DNA of 64,000 bases, from assembly GCF_017591425.1 (NCBI RefSeq), contig NW_024466459.1:2914001-2978000 (forward strand). Direction: 5' to 3'. Below are positions 13,051-26,010 of the stretch, piece after piece; the stretch's first letter is position 1, and each line of letters starts with the position of its first letter. The stretch comes from Ochotona curzoniae. Lineage: Eukaryota; Chordata; Mammalia; Lagomorpha; Ochotonidae. A program made the position numbers and the translations under genes. The notes under the pieces are model-generated. The model was not told where the DNA came from. It did no database searches and saw only the letters and a list, made by a program, of their open reading frames with translations.

Positions 13051-13520
13051 CCTTCTTTGTACCATTTTCATGCCAATAATCAGAGCACATACATTCGCAT
13101 CAGTGGGAGAACCCAATATAAACCATTTAAAAAAATAATTTTCAGCAAAAAACACTTTTTGGTGGCCTCTCAGAGCAGCTCAGTGTTAGCAAGGACTCTA
13201 AGAGGGCCTCTGTCTGTTCTACCTCTCAGCTGGACAACAGATGGAGAGAGGAAGAGGTCTTGGCGTTTATTTTCGGGTATTTCCACTGGCAAACCTACCC
13301 ATTTCCTAACATGACTCAAGTTTTCCAATCTTCTGATGGAGAACCCAAAAGAGGCATTTACCTGTTGCCTGCATCCTTTTCCATTTCAATCCTCTTAGAT
13401 CGTCTCTCCTCTATCAAAGGGTTAAGACACTTTCGATGGAAGTGATGGGAAAAGATACCATTTATAGGTTTCTAAGAGATTCTTCACAGAAGCTCTGACT
13501 TTCTGGAGAACGATCAAGTT

Positions 13521-13601
13521 CCTTGCAATAATTCCATGGCAATTAATCCTGCACTTAAATGATAATCCTATTATTAGAAGCAATTAAAATCCTGTGCAAG
13601 G
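13521..13601. other. A/T-rich non-repeat block with short inverted repeat
   Basis: CCTTGCA (13521-13527) is answered by TGCAAGG (13595-13601). Between them lie three homeodomain-type TAAT/ATTA cores, including GGCAATTAATCC and AAGCAATTAAAATCC. No repeat family was recognised. The base pattern is like that of conserved non-coding elements in introns, but nothing in one sequence can prove conservation. Confidence 0.3.
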
Positions 13602-15454
13602 ATGACCCCGCTCAGTCAATGTCAAGTCTCTGTGTGCTAACAGGGGAACCTTGAAAGAGGCCCCAAAAATGATTTACTTCGCCTTTTCTGCAGCACAGGC
13701 ATTCAAGACCTATCTTTAAGAGTGCCTCATTGTGGCAGCAGCTGAAAGTCAAGGAGACAGACAATGAGGTCCCTGTGAAGAATCAGGGGACTCGGGCTTC
13801 CTCTAAGCGGAACTAGAAAAACCAAGCCACTCTGTCTATGGTTATCAGGGGGACCGTCAGACCAAGGCAAGCACTGCATTAAGGAAATGACACTAGCAAC
13901 CCATTTGCCCCTCGCCCCGATCTTGCTGCCTCCCACAGACACCCAGTGACTAAGCACCCAGCAGGGAAAGCTATCTTTGAATTGCTGAAGAGAGAACCAG
14001 GCATGAATAACAACCCGTAGGAGGGCATGCTGCTAGTTAGTACGCATTTGACATTTAGCTGTGCCACTAGAAGTCAGGACGAAGGGGCACAAGGAGGATG
14101 TAAGTAATGACACGCTTCTTGGAGAGGATGTAGCCTGTCTCTTGGTGGATGTGTGTTTCTCAGAAGGATCTTGCAAGTCTTAGGGCTTTGTGAATGAGAC
14201 TCAAGCAGGAGCACTTTAACTTGGTCCAGACACGGGGTTCACATGGCAAGAGTCACTTGGATGTGGTGATATAGGAGCACAGTATGACCCTGTGTAAATT
14301 TCCTATGTTGTGCTCATTGAATATATCCATCATCCTTGCCATTTTTCATGACCAACACAAACTGGGCTGGGCATAGGGTTTATGATCTGGTAAAAAATAA
14401 AACAAAAGCAAATCCCACCCCCCCCCCAAATGTATAGACAAATTTGTGAAGTCACACAACAAAGTCAGAAAGGGCACAGGGAGAAAGTGGTCCATGGTAG
14501 GCAGGACATGAAACATCAGCAGAGACTTCATCAAGGTAACCAGGCCAAAAGCTAACATGGTGTTCATGAGAGAACAGGGCAATGGCACAAGCGGAGGTGA
14601 GGAGGGGAAATGCTGGAGGGCTGGTACCTGCCACACTACGGAAGCTGCACAAAGCCTGTCTTTCTAACAGAAACACAGGGTAAAGAGGTGGGTGCACAAG
14701 GATGATAGTGGGGAGGTAGGCATGGGACTGGCTGCAGATGGGGTTACAGGGACATAACACAGATGTTCAGGAATGACCAACCAAGGGAGGAGACAGAGCA
14801 GATGGACCCATGCAAACCTGCTGTCTTGGACTCAGACTGTGCTTGAAGAAGGCTGTCACCCCAGCAAGCCTTATGTGGGGACCAGCAGGTTGCTACAGGT
14901 TGGCTTAGAGGTGGGGCCCTGCTGTCTTCTGCTAAGGATGCGCCTGCATGGCAGGTATCAAGATTCAAAGCAGATGCCTGTAAGAGGTGATTTCTTCAAA
15001 GAATGTCTGAAAGGGAGATGAAGAGGAGGGGTCTCTAAAAGAGAACATCCCAGGCTAGGAGAAAGAAGGCAACAACAGCAGGGTGAGACCAGACTGATCC
15101 AAACACATACCCAGCTAACTCACACACTGTGAAAATACACCCACCAACCTTTGCTCACCCCAGTCCTCTACTGTCAGGCAGGGAAGGTCTCAGCCAGCTG
15201 CCCTGCTGCCAGACCTTCCTCCACAGTGGTGCCAGTGGTGCTGCAGTAATTACAGGTGCTCTGAGCCACTGCAGAGCAGCCTCAACTGTTAATTGCTGGG
15301 ATAGTGCAAACACTATAGCAACAGTGCAGGCTTCATCTGTCCTCAAGGGAAATGGCTGTGAATTAGGACAGATGCTTCCTTGGCCAAGCTGGGTAAGAGA
15401 GTAGAGGGGCCATGTGGGGTTCTGGAGGCAAAGTGTCCCATTTTGGTAGCTGCA

Positions 15455-15585
15455 CAGCCTGGGGAGGCCTCTGTATCTCTCTGACATTTTTCTCAAAGGG
15501 CTGTCATGATGAAATAATACATTGGAAAACATGCAAGTAGGGCCTGGTGCATAGAAAGTGTCTGATCAATGTTGGTCACCCTTCT
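15455..15585 (+). repeat. MIR fragment
   Basis: The 3' half of a MIR is visible: CTCTGTATCTCTCTGACATT, GGGCTGTCATGATGAAATAA, AGGGCCTGGTGCATAGAAAG and GTCTGATCAATGTTGG correspond in order to the MIR consensus end. Confidence 0.65.
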
Positions 15586-17114
15586 TACAGGATATAGCCA
15601 TTCAGTAAGTAGCAGCAGTGTCTTGGCCTCCTCATTTGCCAGACACCAGGCATGGATGGACCAACAGAAAAGGAAGGGCCTTGGCCAGTTAGATGCTATG
15701 ACTGTGTCCTGAGCCAAAGGAGGGCACCAGTCCTCTCTGTGGACACCTGGCAGACACTGAACTCTTCATTCTTACTGCTCCACCTGCAAACCAAGAAAGT
15801 CCCTGCTTTTCATGTGCCTCCTATGGAGAAGCAGTGCCACAGTTCATTACCCACAGAACCAGCAGGTGTTGATGGACCTGTGGAGCTTTGGCCAACAAGG
15901 TCACTTGAGGAAAGGACACTCTGTATCAAGGATCAGGAAGTGCAACACCAGTGTGGATGCCCAAACTAAAGGAATTATAGTTCCACAGAGATGTGAGACT
16001 CAATGTTATTTTCTAAAGAGACACAAGTTGACTTGAAAGACAGGCTAACACAGACAAATGCTGAGCTGGTTCTGTGAAGTAGACACAGGAGATGAGGAGG
16101 TAGCACCCAAAGTGGAGGCAGGGCAGGTACAGAATACAACTGGCCCACTCAGCATTTTTCAGTGCCTCCAAGTTGATTTGGATCATATGTAACAGTTTTG
16201 CACCACTTGTTAGACACATCACTCCATGCACATGTGCACATATGTTCACATCCACAGGTGATTCCTTTAGCTGGCTAATTTGGGTTCTTTTTTTCTCCCA
16301 GGGTATTCAGAGTGGACACAACCCACAAGCTCCCAGAAACACAGAACACAAGTGCTTGCCCACTGTGCCAGGAACCTGCACCCTGCCAGGTTGAGTAATG
16401 GCAGGTCTCATACAGCAAGCACCAGGTAGCTCCAAGGTTATGGTCAGTGACTCAGCCACCGTCATTGGGGTCAGGTGAGAGCTCTTCCGGAAGCAGGCTC
16501 TGGGCCTCAGCCTTGACAAAGCAGAACTCAGGGTTGGGTAGAAGCATCCCATCTAACCACATCTGCTGGGGAGTCGAGGGAAGTAGAGGGCAGAGGAATA
16601 TAAGGAGCTCTGAGAACTCACAAAACACTCCCAGGGATTGCTCCCCTGGGGATCTTTCTCGCAGCTGAGAACACTTGCTTAGGAGCACAGGTAAGCACCG
16701 ATCAGTGGAACAACGTTCCATACACATGTATCATTGCCTGGCTTCTCAGAAGTCTGGGGTTGGCTTCAACAGTGAAGTTAACAGTTCTGTGAACATCTGT
16801 ATACCCTCTGCCTCTGTACACTCATCTTTAACATTAACATCCTGCCATCAGCATCCCTGCTTGTACTCATGCTCTCTCCACCCCGCTCCAAGACTTGCAG
16901 TCTTTTTTGCTGTGTTTTGCTTTGCCTTTGATGATCCATTTGAAAGCTGTAGATGTTGGGGGAAAAAATGACCCCTGAAATATCTCAGCCTTCTCTTCCT
17001 AATAACATCAGCATCACTCAGGAACCTCACAACGATACAAAAACAGGTCTACAAGATAATGGAGATTTGACTTCCCACTGTACCCCAAGAGTCTTTTACT
17101 GCTATATTTTTTGT

Positions 17115-17335
17115 TTTGCTTTGTTTTGGGTCTAGGATCCAACCAACGGCTGCAGATTGCATGTGGCTGTCAGGTCTCTTTAGTCTACTTTAATCAACAA
17201 CAGTACCCTTGACTGTTTTTATTTTCCCAAACATTGAATTTTTTTAAAGTCCAGCCAATTATCATGCAAAACACTGTGGTATCTGGATTTGTCTGTTTTC
17301 CCCACTCCTGATTAGATCTGGGATATAACACTGTG
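17115..17335. repeat. ancient L1-type repeat fragment (family also at 32.5 and 38.9 kb)
   Basis: GGATCCAACCAACGGCTGC, ATTGCATGTGGCTGTCAGG, TCTCTTTAGTCTACTTTAAT and GGATTTGTCTGTTTTCC match the distal part of an old mammalian interspersed repeat that I believe is L1M-derived. The proximal part of the same repeat is present at 32505-32700 and 38925-39200. Confidence 0.5.
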
Positions 17336-17459
17336 GCGGAACACTTGCTGCGTGGTGCTGTGGACTTCATGTGCTGTCACATCAGGTCAGAATCCCTCCA
17401 GTGTGAGGCATTACTGGGTAGGCTGGGGATAGGAAGGGGCCATGGACTGCATAAGGAAA

Positions 17460-17745
17460 CCCAACCCCAGTATGACTGCATCCATAAATGGGCCATTGGG
17501 AGGGGATGAGCGCCCTTACAAGGGGACAGAGGAGTTGTGAGGACACCACAAGAAGACACCATCTGCAGATCATGGAGACGGGCCAGACACAAGATCTGCC
17601 AGAGCTTTCATCTGGGACTTTGAGCACTGAACATCGAGTCTCCAGAACTGTGAGAAAACATAGGTCTGCTCTCAGTTCACTGTCTCTGGTGCCTGTGACA
17701 GCTGCCAGAATCAAGGTGCATGTGTTGGGTGGGTTACTGATAACG
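17460..17745 (+). mobile_element. MaLR-like LTR fragment (diverged)
   Basis: Ordered landmarks: GGGCCATTGGGAGGGGATGA, CGCCCTTACAAGGGGACAGA, TTGTGAGGACACCACAAG, CATCTGGGACTTTGAGC and GAGTCTCCAGAACTGTGAGA. These match old MaLR-type repeats around the promoter and polyadenylation side. Confidence 0.5.
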
Positions 17746-18686
17746 AACGCCACACAGAACATTTAGTTTAGGTCATAGAGTTCTGGCTATACACTCTTAG
17801 TGGGATATAAAGATTTCTATATATTGCAGTAAAAGCTTGAACTCCATTTAGTAGGTTTGCTCTTGGTAGATGTATTACTGGTATAATTCTCTCTGCTACA
17901 TGTAATGTGGAATGTGCACAGCTCAAGAACACAGGTCTTGGACTCCAAGCACTTTTCCCCATGAAAACACACAACACAACTCTGGAAAAACCCAACCCAA
18001 GGTTTCTCAAAGAAACAAATGAAGTACAGGGTGGGCTTTTTTTTTTAACTCAAGAATGAAAGAATGTGCTAAAAAATATCCTGTTGGGTGATGTCAAAAG
18101 GACACAGGAGCCAGCTTGAAGGGCCTCCCCTTGGATAAATTTTGGAAAAATTTGAACATTAGGAAAAGTAACTCATGAGCCCAACTGAAACTTTTTAGAG
18201 AATGTGTAAAGAAGCAAAAGGGAAAGTCTTCTTTCAGAACTACCGCTAATGAATACAGAAAGATGAGACAAAATATGACTGTCCTTTAGCCACCCATGTA
18301 GTATCTGACGAAGGCTCCTCAATGAACACCTATACGACTGAGTGAGACTCCATCACCACACCCAGACTCATTATTCATAAAGACATAAAAAGATGTCCTT
18401 GCAGTGGCAGTACCTGCAAGAGGAGACCTTTACCAGGGGATTCAATGAGACACCTCCAGTGACAGACAAGCTGGACATAGTAGAGGATCAGCAATTTCTG
18501 GCTGGCACCTCTCTTAATCCCAATCTCAAGGCCCAGATACAGCAGCTGCATCATTTTCTGTATCCTAAATTGGATTCAGATCTCATAGCCAAGATTTCAT
18601 CTTTTAGAAATTATCTCCTGCTGGGCATGTCTGGTTTTTGAGTCAAGTGGAGGAGGCTGAAAGCTGCCCTTCAAACATTCTTCCTG

Positions 18687-18996
18687 GGGCCAGTGCTGTG
18701 GCTCAACAGGGTAAACCTACATTGTTAAGTGCCAGTTTGTGTCCTGGCTGCTCTGCTTCTGACCCAGCTCCATGCTTACGGCCAGGGAAATCAGTGGAGG
18801 ATGGCTCAAGTCCCTGGAAACCTGCACCTGTGTGAGAGTTTCAGAAAAAGCACCTGGTTCCTAACTGTGAATCGACTCAGCGCTATCCATTGGGATCATT
18901 TGGGGAGCGAACCAGCAGATGGAAGATCTTTTTCCTCTATCTCTCCTCCTCTCTGTAAATCTTTCAGATACAAATAAATGAATCTTTAATTTAAAA
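18687..18996 (+). repeat. CSINE, intermediate age
   Basis: Starts GGGGCCAGTGCTGTGGCTC and runs through CCATGCTTACGGCCAGGG, GTGGAGGATGGCTCAAGTCC, TTTGGGGAGCGAACCAGCAG, ATGGAAGATCTTTTTCC to an ACAAATAAATGAATC tail. Confidence 0.88.
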
Positions 18997-19658
18997 TTTA
19001 TCTTTCTTAAATAAGCAGTTCAACTTCTCCTGCTGCTGGCCCAAACTAGTTATTATATTCCATAGCATACTGCCAAGGGGCACAGGCATCAGTACAAAGC
19101 AGTAAAGCAGTCGATGGGTCTCCCAAGGACCCCAGAGGCCTTGGTCACTGTGAATCCCAAACTTTGGGAGAAGGCTGAAGGAACTCAGTATGGGTGAGTG
19201 GTTATTCTGTCTATTCTACTTGAACATGTAGCCAGCTGGAACTAAGGATCTTCTGATTGAAAAAGGAACTCAGAGGACACCATCTCCCCCAGAGTGTGCC
19301 ACCTGCAAACCCCTAACCCACACAGCTCTAATCCCTTGAAATGCACAAACATTTCTTCCCAGCTCCCCATCTCTCTCACTCCCCAATTCCCCAAATCCCT
19401 GAATGCTGTGCAGCATCCTGACCATCACCTCCAATGTCCTTTCCAGTCTTGCTGGCCCCATGACCCTGTACCATGGCAACTGAAGCACCCAAGGCTCTCA
19501 CTGCACATTAAGGGATATAGTGGTTGCTCTGTAATTCCATTTCATGTCTTATAGCTCCCCACTACCCGTGCCATCCCATCAAGACCACACATTCTATGAC
19601 AAACTCTATTCCCACTCTGCACACATGCTCCATAAGTACAATTAATGTGTAATCAAAG

Positions 19659-20014
19659 AATGAATGATGGTGGGCCCAGGGTGGTAGCTTAGCAGCTAAA
19701 GACCTTGCCTTGTACATGCCAGGATCCCATATAAGCATCGGTTTGTATCCCAGTGGCCCTACTTCCCATCCAGCTCCCTGCTTGTGGCCTTGGAAAGCAG
19801 TCGAGGACGGCCCAAAGCCTTGGGACCCTGCATCCGTGTGGGAGACCCGGAAGAAGCTCCAGGCTCCTGGCTTCGGATCGGCACAGCTCTGGCTGTTGCG
19901 GCTGCTTGGGGCATGAATCAGCAGATGGAAGATCTTCCTCTTTGTCTCTTCTTCTCTCTGCATATCTTTCCAATAAAATAAAATAAATCTTTTTTTTTTT
20001 TTAATGAATGATGG
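19659..20014 (+). mobile_element. young CSINE with 12-bp target-site duplication
   Basis: The element (19671-20002) is bracketed by perfect direct repeats AATGAATGATGG at 19659-19670 and 20003-20014, the mark of L1-mediated retroposition. The body is close to the pika-type consensus (GTCGAGGACGGCCCAAAGCC, GGAGACCCGGAAGAAGCTCC, CTTCGGATCGGCACAGCTC) and ends in AATAAAATAAAATAAATC followed by a T run. Confidence 0.93.
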
Positions 20015-21124
20015 CTATATGAAACTGCCTTGCCTGAATACCCCAGGATACGAGGAAAGAATGCTCCCAAGAAAATGATGGCTTTAATCCCAGGAACAGA
20101 CTCAGACTTGGGGAGCTACAATGTCACCCAAGTTACGGGTCTCTGGGCTGCAAGGATCCTCCGACAGGAGCTTGGCTCAGTATTTCACTCTCGACCCCAA
20201 ATCAACCACTTGGAGCACTTGACAAATGAGACCTGCCTGAGACTAATCTATTGTGGGAGAAACATGTTTCTGCAACAGCTGAACAGCACATGATATTTTT
20301 TTTCCATTTACTTACAACACTAAATTGAAAATTGGTTCCCATGAGGGATTTTTTTAACCATTCCTCCAAATAAAAAAGCACACAAGAACGTAGGAAACCC
20401 ATTAAAATCATCTGCTGCAATGAACCAAAAAAAAAAGTGACAGTGTTCTGATAACATCAGCATTGCTGCCCGGAGGCAAAAAAAAAAAAAAAAACCCCAA
20501 AATATACCATGCAAGCAGAGGCCTTTCCCATCAGGACCACATCGCTCTGCTTTTTCCTAAAGGTGATGTCCACCCCACTGCTGGACTCCCCACAGGGGCT
20601 GTGGGGTCTCCTGGCCTTGGGAGTGAGTCTGCACAGGTCAACAATGGAGACTGAACACGTTTAGCAGTGAACACAGCTGCCAGGGCTTAGGTTTGATCGC
20701 ATTTCCCCCAGAAATCACCTGCCTTTGGACCGTCAGCTCTGCTCATCATGCCTTATTGTTTCCATTTGCATTCTCATGAAAGTGGGGCTCCCTCAGTTGG
20801 CGCTCTTTCTCCTCTGCCTTCTCTGTCTACAGCCCTGCAGCCTCCTCCACTCCCAGGTGCCTTTGCTGGCCTTGTTCCTCCTCCCTGCCCAGTGGGCCTC
20901 CTCCTGGGGCGCTACTTATTGAAGGCATGATTTGGCTCTCGATTATACATGAACTTGGACTGTTCTTCAGCTCCTTCCTGTGTCACTCTTTCCTTCCCTG
21001 GTTTTAAGATTCATACCTGGACTTTGTTTAACACCTCATGTGGTGCTGAACGCAGGCACAGCAAATATTTGTGGGTTTACAGCTTGTTGAAAAGGAGATG
21101 CCTTACTTGAGGGACTTGGGAGGT

Positions 21125-21260
21125 TCATAGTATACGCACTGTAGGTCAGACCTGGCTTCCAGCCCTGACTCCACCACTTTCTACCATGCAACCTGCAGCA
21201 ATATCCTTCCCTTTGCAGAGGTCCTTTGGTCTTGTTGAAAAGGAAGACAAGAATAGTACT
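21125..21260 (+). repeat. MIR-like fragment
   Basis: GGTCAGACCTGGCTTCCAGC, CCTGACTCCACCACTTTCTA and AACCTGCAGCAATATCC follow the central MIR core in order. The match is weak after that. Confidence 0.5.
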
Positions 21261-21819
21261 CTGTGATAAGATGACTACTGGATGCTTCGTGAAAAGCAAC
21301 AAGCTATCCTTGATGAAGAGCCAGTTTACAACAAGCACTCCCTAAATGATAGCACCTGCCATCAAATTTGTACCTTAGCTGAGATGAGGTGCAGGCAGGT
21401 GAAAGTTTGTACTCCTTTGTTCATTTTGTACTGGGATAGCCTATTCTGGTGTCTTCGGCTCTTTAAGATAGCTCTCAGTGGCTAACACAAGTACCTGTTT
21501 TTTTTTTTTTTTTAAACAAATATATCTGGTAATGTTTAAGAATGTGATTGCTTTGGTACTTAAATTACAGCTATACAAGGATGCCATTATCAGTGGGCAC
21601 CGGGTGAAGAGGTAAATGGATACTGTAATACTTTAAGGATTTTAAAAATTATCTTAAACTACAAGTTTCAATGAGACACTAATAAGCTATTGCTCTGATT
21701 TTTCTTTCTATACTTAGAATTGGATTTCCTTTATAGAAATAATTGCATTTTATAATAGACTTCAAGTTTTATTGATGCTATGATGGAAATATCCTTGTCC
21801 TCTGGTACTTAAATTTTTA

Positions 21820-21905
21820 ACCACTATGCTTACCATCTGTGTGATCTGGGGCAAGCTGCTTCATTTTCGTGTGTCTTAGTTCCTTTGTTCATAGAATGAA
21901 GGTAC
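21820..21905 (+). repeat. MIR core fragment
   Basis: CCATCTGTGTGATCTGGGGC, AAGCTGCTTCATTTTCGTGT and CTTAGTTCCTTTGTTCATAG correspond to the MIR core 'agctgtgtgaccttgggcaag ... ctcagtttcctcatc'. Confidence 0.65.
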
Positions 21906-21907
21906 CA

Positions 21908-22200
21908 AGGTGGGTATTAGGTATAATGGTTAAGATGCCATTTGGGACATCAGTGCCTGCTTGAAAGGAAATGTGTTTGCCCCTCACCATGTCACAACCC
22001 TTCCTACAACACCAGGACACGACATGAGGCAGAATCCATGAAGCACTGAGTGACCCATCACCACAGCCAAGGTCTAAGGCATCTTGGGATATAGCAGCCT
22101 AGTGGATAAAGCAGTATAATCCTTAAACTACCACTGAGCATGCGTTCTTGGAGTACAGCTGAAACTTACAGAAACCCTTGTGAGCTAATTTCCCAGAGAC
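21908..22200 (+). repeat. CSINE head-like fragments
   Basis: Two short pieces look like degenerate C-repeat heads: GGTATAATGGTTAAGATGCC (about 21920) and CAGCCTAGTGGATAAAGC (about 22097). No convincing body or tail follows either one. Confidence 0.3.
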
Positions 22201-23789
22201 TTGACCTAAATAGCTGCTGTAAGTTATACTGGCTGGTTTTCATGCATGAAAAGTTCACGTCCAATACAGTGAAAGATATGGTCTCTTAGGGCAGTTCAAC
22301 AATTCTGTGATAAGATCAGTCCTCAGCAGTGGTGAAACAATTAGTATGTCACGAACCTGGATCTGACGGGACCTGACCTTTCTCTTGTACTCAGGTGTCA
22401 CCCTTGCCAGAGCACCTGTGCCCCTCTGCAGTTAGTTCCCTACCTGCAAGGCTCTTTGAGCTTCTAGAAGCGACCAGATGCCTCGAGCAGCACTGTATGA
22501 TTTACTGCTTTTATTCTAGCAGAAGGCTCAGGGCAAGTCCAGCCTGCAGTGTGTGTTTTTGCTTTATCCAGAAACACAATGGGTGACAACTCAACATTTA
22601 AAACCTGTCCAGGCATTCTGGCCTTTACAGGGAGTTATGAGGTGCCACAGGCAAGTCCTATAATTAAGCTCTGACTATTCACCTGGGATGTCTGTTCTGC
22701 TGCCAACAGTAGTAACTGTGGAAATAAGGGAAAAGCACAGGAACATTTCACCACTAAAAGTCTACTTAATGCTGTTTAAACCCTTATGGCCTACGAAGAC
22801 TTTATGTTACAGCAATTTCCTCCTCAATGGCCCACTCCCTGCCCTCAACACATGGCTCTGACAATGCAGTGGAAGAGAGAAGCAAACATAAAGATGTGAC
22901 ATGGTCAGTGTTCTCATGGCTCCCAAGGAAACTGTCTCCCATGGGCAAAGTGGAGCCCATGGATAGCATCAGCCCAATCAAAGGGAAATGCAGTTGATAG
23001 CCACAGCCTGAGTATAACGGCCCAGCAGGCATGGCTTCTGAGAAAACAACATAACTTCTCTAGAGCGCAGAATCCAAAGGGGCTCTGTCTATGACAGGGA
23101 TTTTATTCACAATTCTGCCTAGTCAGTCTCAACAGGTGGTTTGTTTCATAGGGTTATCCAGAGGCAAACTGTTCCCAGCGATGTCTCATTATGCCTTGCT
23201 TTGTTTTCTTACTCAAGAGACAACATTGAGAGGAAAGTCTGCTTATTTTCCAAAGAGAAGGATTTGAGGATGTTTACCAAAGTTAGCTTTCTCAGAGAAT
23301 TCCCCTGACCCCTTCTTTCTCTTAAGCAGACCTCTCCAGCTTTTCTTTTAAATACACAAAATTAAAGTAAGTCTTACAACACATACCACACATTAAATTT
23401 CCTAAATACAGATATAGCATCTTTTCTGGCCAAATGAAAACAAATGCCTCTGTCTAAGAAGTATTGTTTTAGAGTTTTCTGTGATCCACAAGAGAGACCC
23501 CAAAAGCAAGGAAAGAAAGGTCTGGATGTTAAGCCATAAACCACCACAGAGAGGGTTACAACACACAGAAGCCAAGCCATCCTGAGGCCAGTGGAGGGAT
23601 CCTGGTCAACACAACTCCAGGATGACTTCAGTGAGTGTGCTAATGCATCTATAGGGGGCTGGTGAGAAAACTAAAGGAGAAGTCATGTCATGGCAATGCC
23701 TAGACACAGCTCTGAGGAGCCAGTATCCCAGCCCATTGTAGGGGATTCTGATCTTACGGCCTGTTTGTAGGAAGCTCAGATGCTGGGAG

Positions 23790-23955
23790 AATTAGAAGCA
23801 CAGGACCTGGAGTCCAAAGCCGAATTCGTGATCCTGGCTCCTCACTTGGCAAATCTGCAACACTGCAAGCTACCAATTGCTCTTTGCCTCAATACCCTCC
23901 TCTCCAAAGTGAGGCTGCCAACCAGGCAGTTGTGAGGACTTAACAGACAGGTCTG
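23790..23955 (+). repeat. MIR fragment
   Basis: An almost full MIR order is visible: GGACCTGGAGTCCAAAGCC, GATCCTGGCTCCTCACTTGG, CTCTTTGCCTCAATACCCTC, CAGTTGTGAGGACTTAACAG. Confidence 0.65.
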
Positions 23956-24327
23956 GGTGTGGGGGGAGTGTTCCTAGCACCATCCCCTGCTGCTGCTGCT
24001 GTTGTTGGAGTTAGGAAGTCATCAGAGTCCCTCTCCACTAAACTTCTGGGTTATCCATCAGCCCCTTCTCCCTGCCTCTTCCGCTCCTATCAAGAGCATT
24101 TGATGAAAGTCCTTTCCTGTACAATACTATCCAAATACCCTAACCGACATAATGCTTGAGACTCTGAGCCCAGCTTCCTGGTGGATGTATTAAGTTAGGC
24201 CTGCAGTGCAGGGTCTAGGCACAGTGGTGACTCCACCACGACAGACACATTGAGTCTGGATCCATCCTGCCTGTGTGTACGCTTGACCTTCACCTGACTG
24301 TGCTGCTCTTGGCCAAGCAAGGCTTAC

Positions 24328-24456
24328 CTGTGACATGGAGCTTCTCATCGGTGACCTCAGCCTTCAAGTAAATCCGCCCTCTCTTCTCGGTATGATCCAT
24401 TCCACAGAGGCTGGGGACATTGATCACACACTGCTTGTGGACATTCATGTCACAGG
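24328..24456 (-). CDS. PRKCA: PRKCA coding exon 5 (end of C1b, start of C2)
   Basis: This 129-bp exon begins with the last two bases of the split Thr134 codon and then encodes residues 135-176 (Cys-Asp-Met-Asn-Val-His ... Leu-His-Val-Thr), ending with the first base of Val177. It supplies Cys135, His140, Cys143 and Cys151, which complete the two zinc sites of C1b. It then enters the C2 domain at about Arg161 (GRIYLKAEV), the calcium-dependent phospholipid-binding module of conventional PKCs. The acceptor is TTCTCTCTCCACAG (24457-24470) and the donor CAG|GTAAG (GT at 24326-24327). The phase matches exon 4 exactly. KQCVIN and GMDHTEK are alpha-type; beta has KRCVMN and GTDHTER. All expected metal ligands are intact. 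Confidence 0.97.
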
Positions 24457-25929
24457 CTGTGGAGAGAGAAGGCGCAGAGTGAGGGTAGCCATATGCTCTG
24501 TCATCACTGCTTCAGTGCTTTGCTGTCGGAGCAGGAGTGAAAATGAGTTATCCCCTAACTTGATACTTTGCTATCATGTTTTTGGTGACATAAAGAACTG
24601 TTAGCAGATGTCCCTTATGGCACAGGCTTTGTGTGAGTGACAATATCCTTAAAATACCCATACTATATTTGTTCAGTCTTAACTGAAGCAAAATATCCCA
24701 GCCTGGTCTTCCGTGATGGTTTCAAATATTTAACAGGATATAAGAGTCACACAGGTAATATGAACAGAGCTCTGAATAAGTCCTATTTTCTACACACAGA
24801 GGCAAAGACTGTTCATTTTTAGCAGAGAATGCTTTTTGCCAAAGAGCTCCTTATGTCTTTCTGAGCACACCACCACGAAAGAGTGAAAAGAGGTGATTTG
24901 GTTATAGGAAATTCTTAACATTTTCTTTTCCTCAACTACTTCTGTATGTTCAAGAAGGTTTAAGTACATTGCCTTTTTTTTTTCTAAAGAACCTGTATTT
25001 GGTATTTTAAACCTGCCTCAAATATTTAAATATCATTTCAAGTAAAACAAATACAAGCCTGGCATTATAAGCCACTCTTTTCAGCTGACATTACGTGGGC
25101 GACTTGGAGGTGGATGTGAAAGAGATCAGTCTTATTGCAGTGAACCAAAGAAACCCTGACAATAATCCTGGGTGCCGACCATGAACACAAGACTCGGTGT
25201 AGGAGCTGCTGCCCCCTTGTCCTTTCTGGTGCCTGGGGCTTCCAGAGGGATAGTGGCTGTAACCTCAGAATTCCTTCATGGTATGCTCATTAGGTCTGTC
25301 ACTCAAGGTGCAGGCGTCCTATGCATTAAGTCAAGCCAGACAGTAATCTGTGAAAAGCATCACGAATGATGTATATTTGTTGTATGTTAAACACTGTGAG
25401 CAGGAAGATGACAAAGGGACAAAGGGCGATTATAGCTGACTGACACATAAGGGTCCTGCTGGGCTTTTATTTCCAAAGTAAATTGTGCAAGATCCTGTGC
25501 CTTGATTTAGCCCATATAAAGATGTCAGAAAAGTTGGTGTTATTGATATAATGTAAGTTAACTAAATCAGAGCTTCAAGTGTCTTGCCCCAATTCCCAGT
25601 ATGGGTGTTTCCAGGCTCCACCATGGATAGTCTCTGCCCACACAATCTATGCTTTCTCAGCCAGCTTCTTCCTCTACAAACTCAGAGCCTGGCCTACCCA
25701 GGTAAACTTCCCCCACAACTCTAAAATGGAATCACATGCAGGATCTCATCACACAACAGGCAAGGCACAGGAAGACACTTCTTTTCCCATTGAAGTTAGA
25801 ACAGAGGTTGGAGCCCTGGCACATCTGCTTATTTTCTTTCTCCCTTCAAAAGGCACCTGGGCAGTGTCCCTGGGAAGCTTTAAAACTCCAAGGAGACAAG
25901 ATTACAAGAAAACAAAAGCACTGGTTCAG

Positions 25930-26010
25930 CTCAGTGGTTTTCAAAATTTCTTAGTAATGGATCCTGTTTTTTGTTTTTAAAATCAAAATCTAAACCAGAC
26001 TCCTAACAGA
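25930..26010. repeat. possible hAT-like end
   Basis: CTCAGTGGTTTTCAAAATTTC resembles the 'cagtggttctcaaa' terminus shared by several hAT-Charlie families. The downstream match is too weak to name a family. Confidence 0.3.

Larger units (their letters stand above)
1..24327 (-). other. PRKCA: PRKCA intron 5 (partial, at least 24.3 kb)
   Basis: This runs from the exon 5 donor to the window edge. No exon encoding the next C2 segment (expected to begin with Val-Arg-Asp-Ala-Lys) was seen, so the intron probably continues beyond base 1. The repeats I could name are listed separately. I saw no gene or recognisable element in these longer stretches: 622-2510, 2760-3940, 4670-5655, 5685-7220, 7365-8880, 9130-10595, 11580-12800, 13050-15450, 15585-17115, 17745-18685, 19000-19655, 20015-21120, 22200-23785 and 23955-24320. 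Confidence 0.9.
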
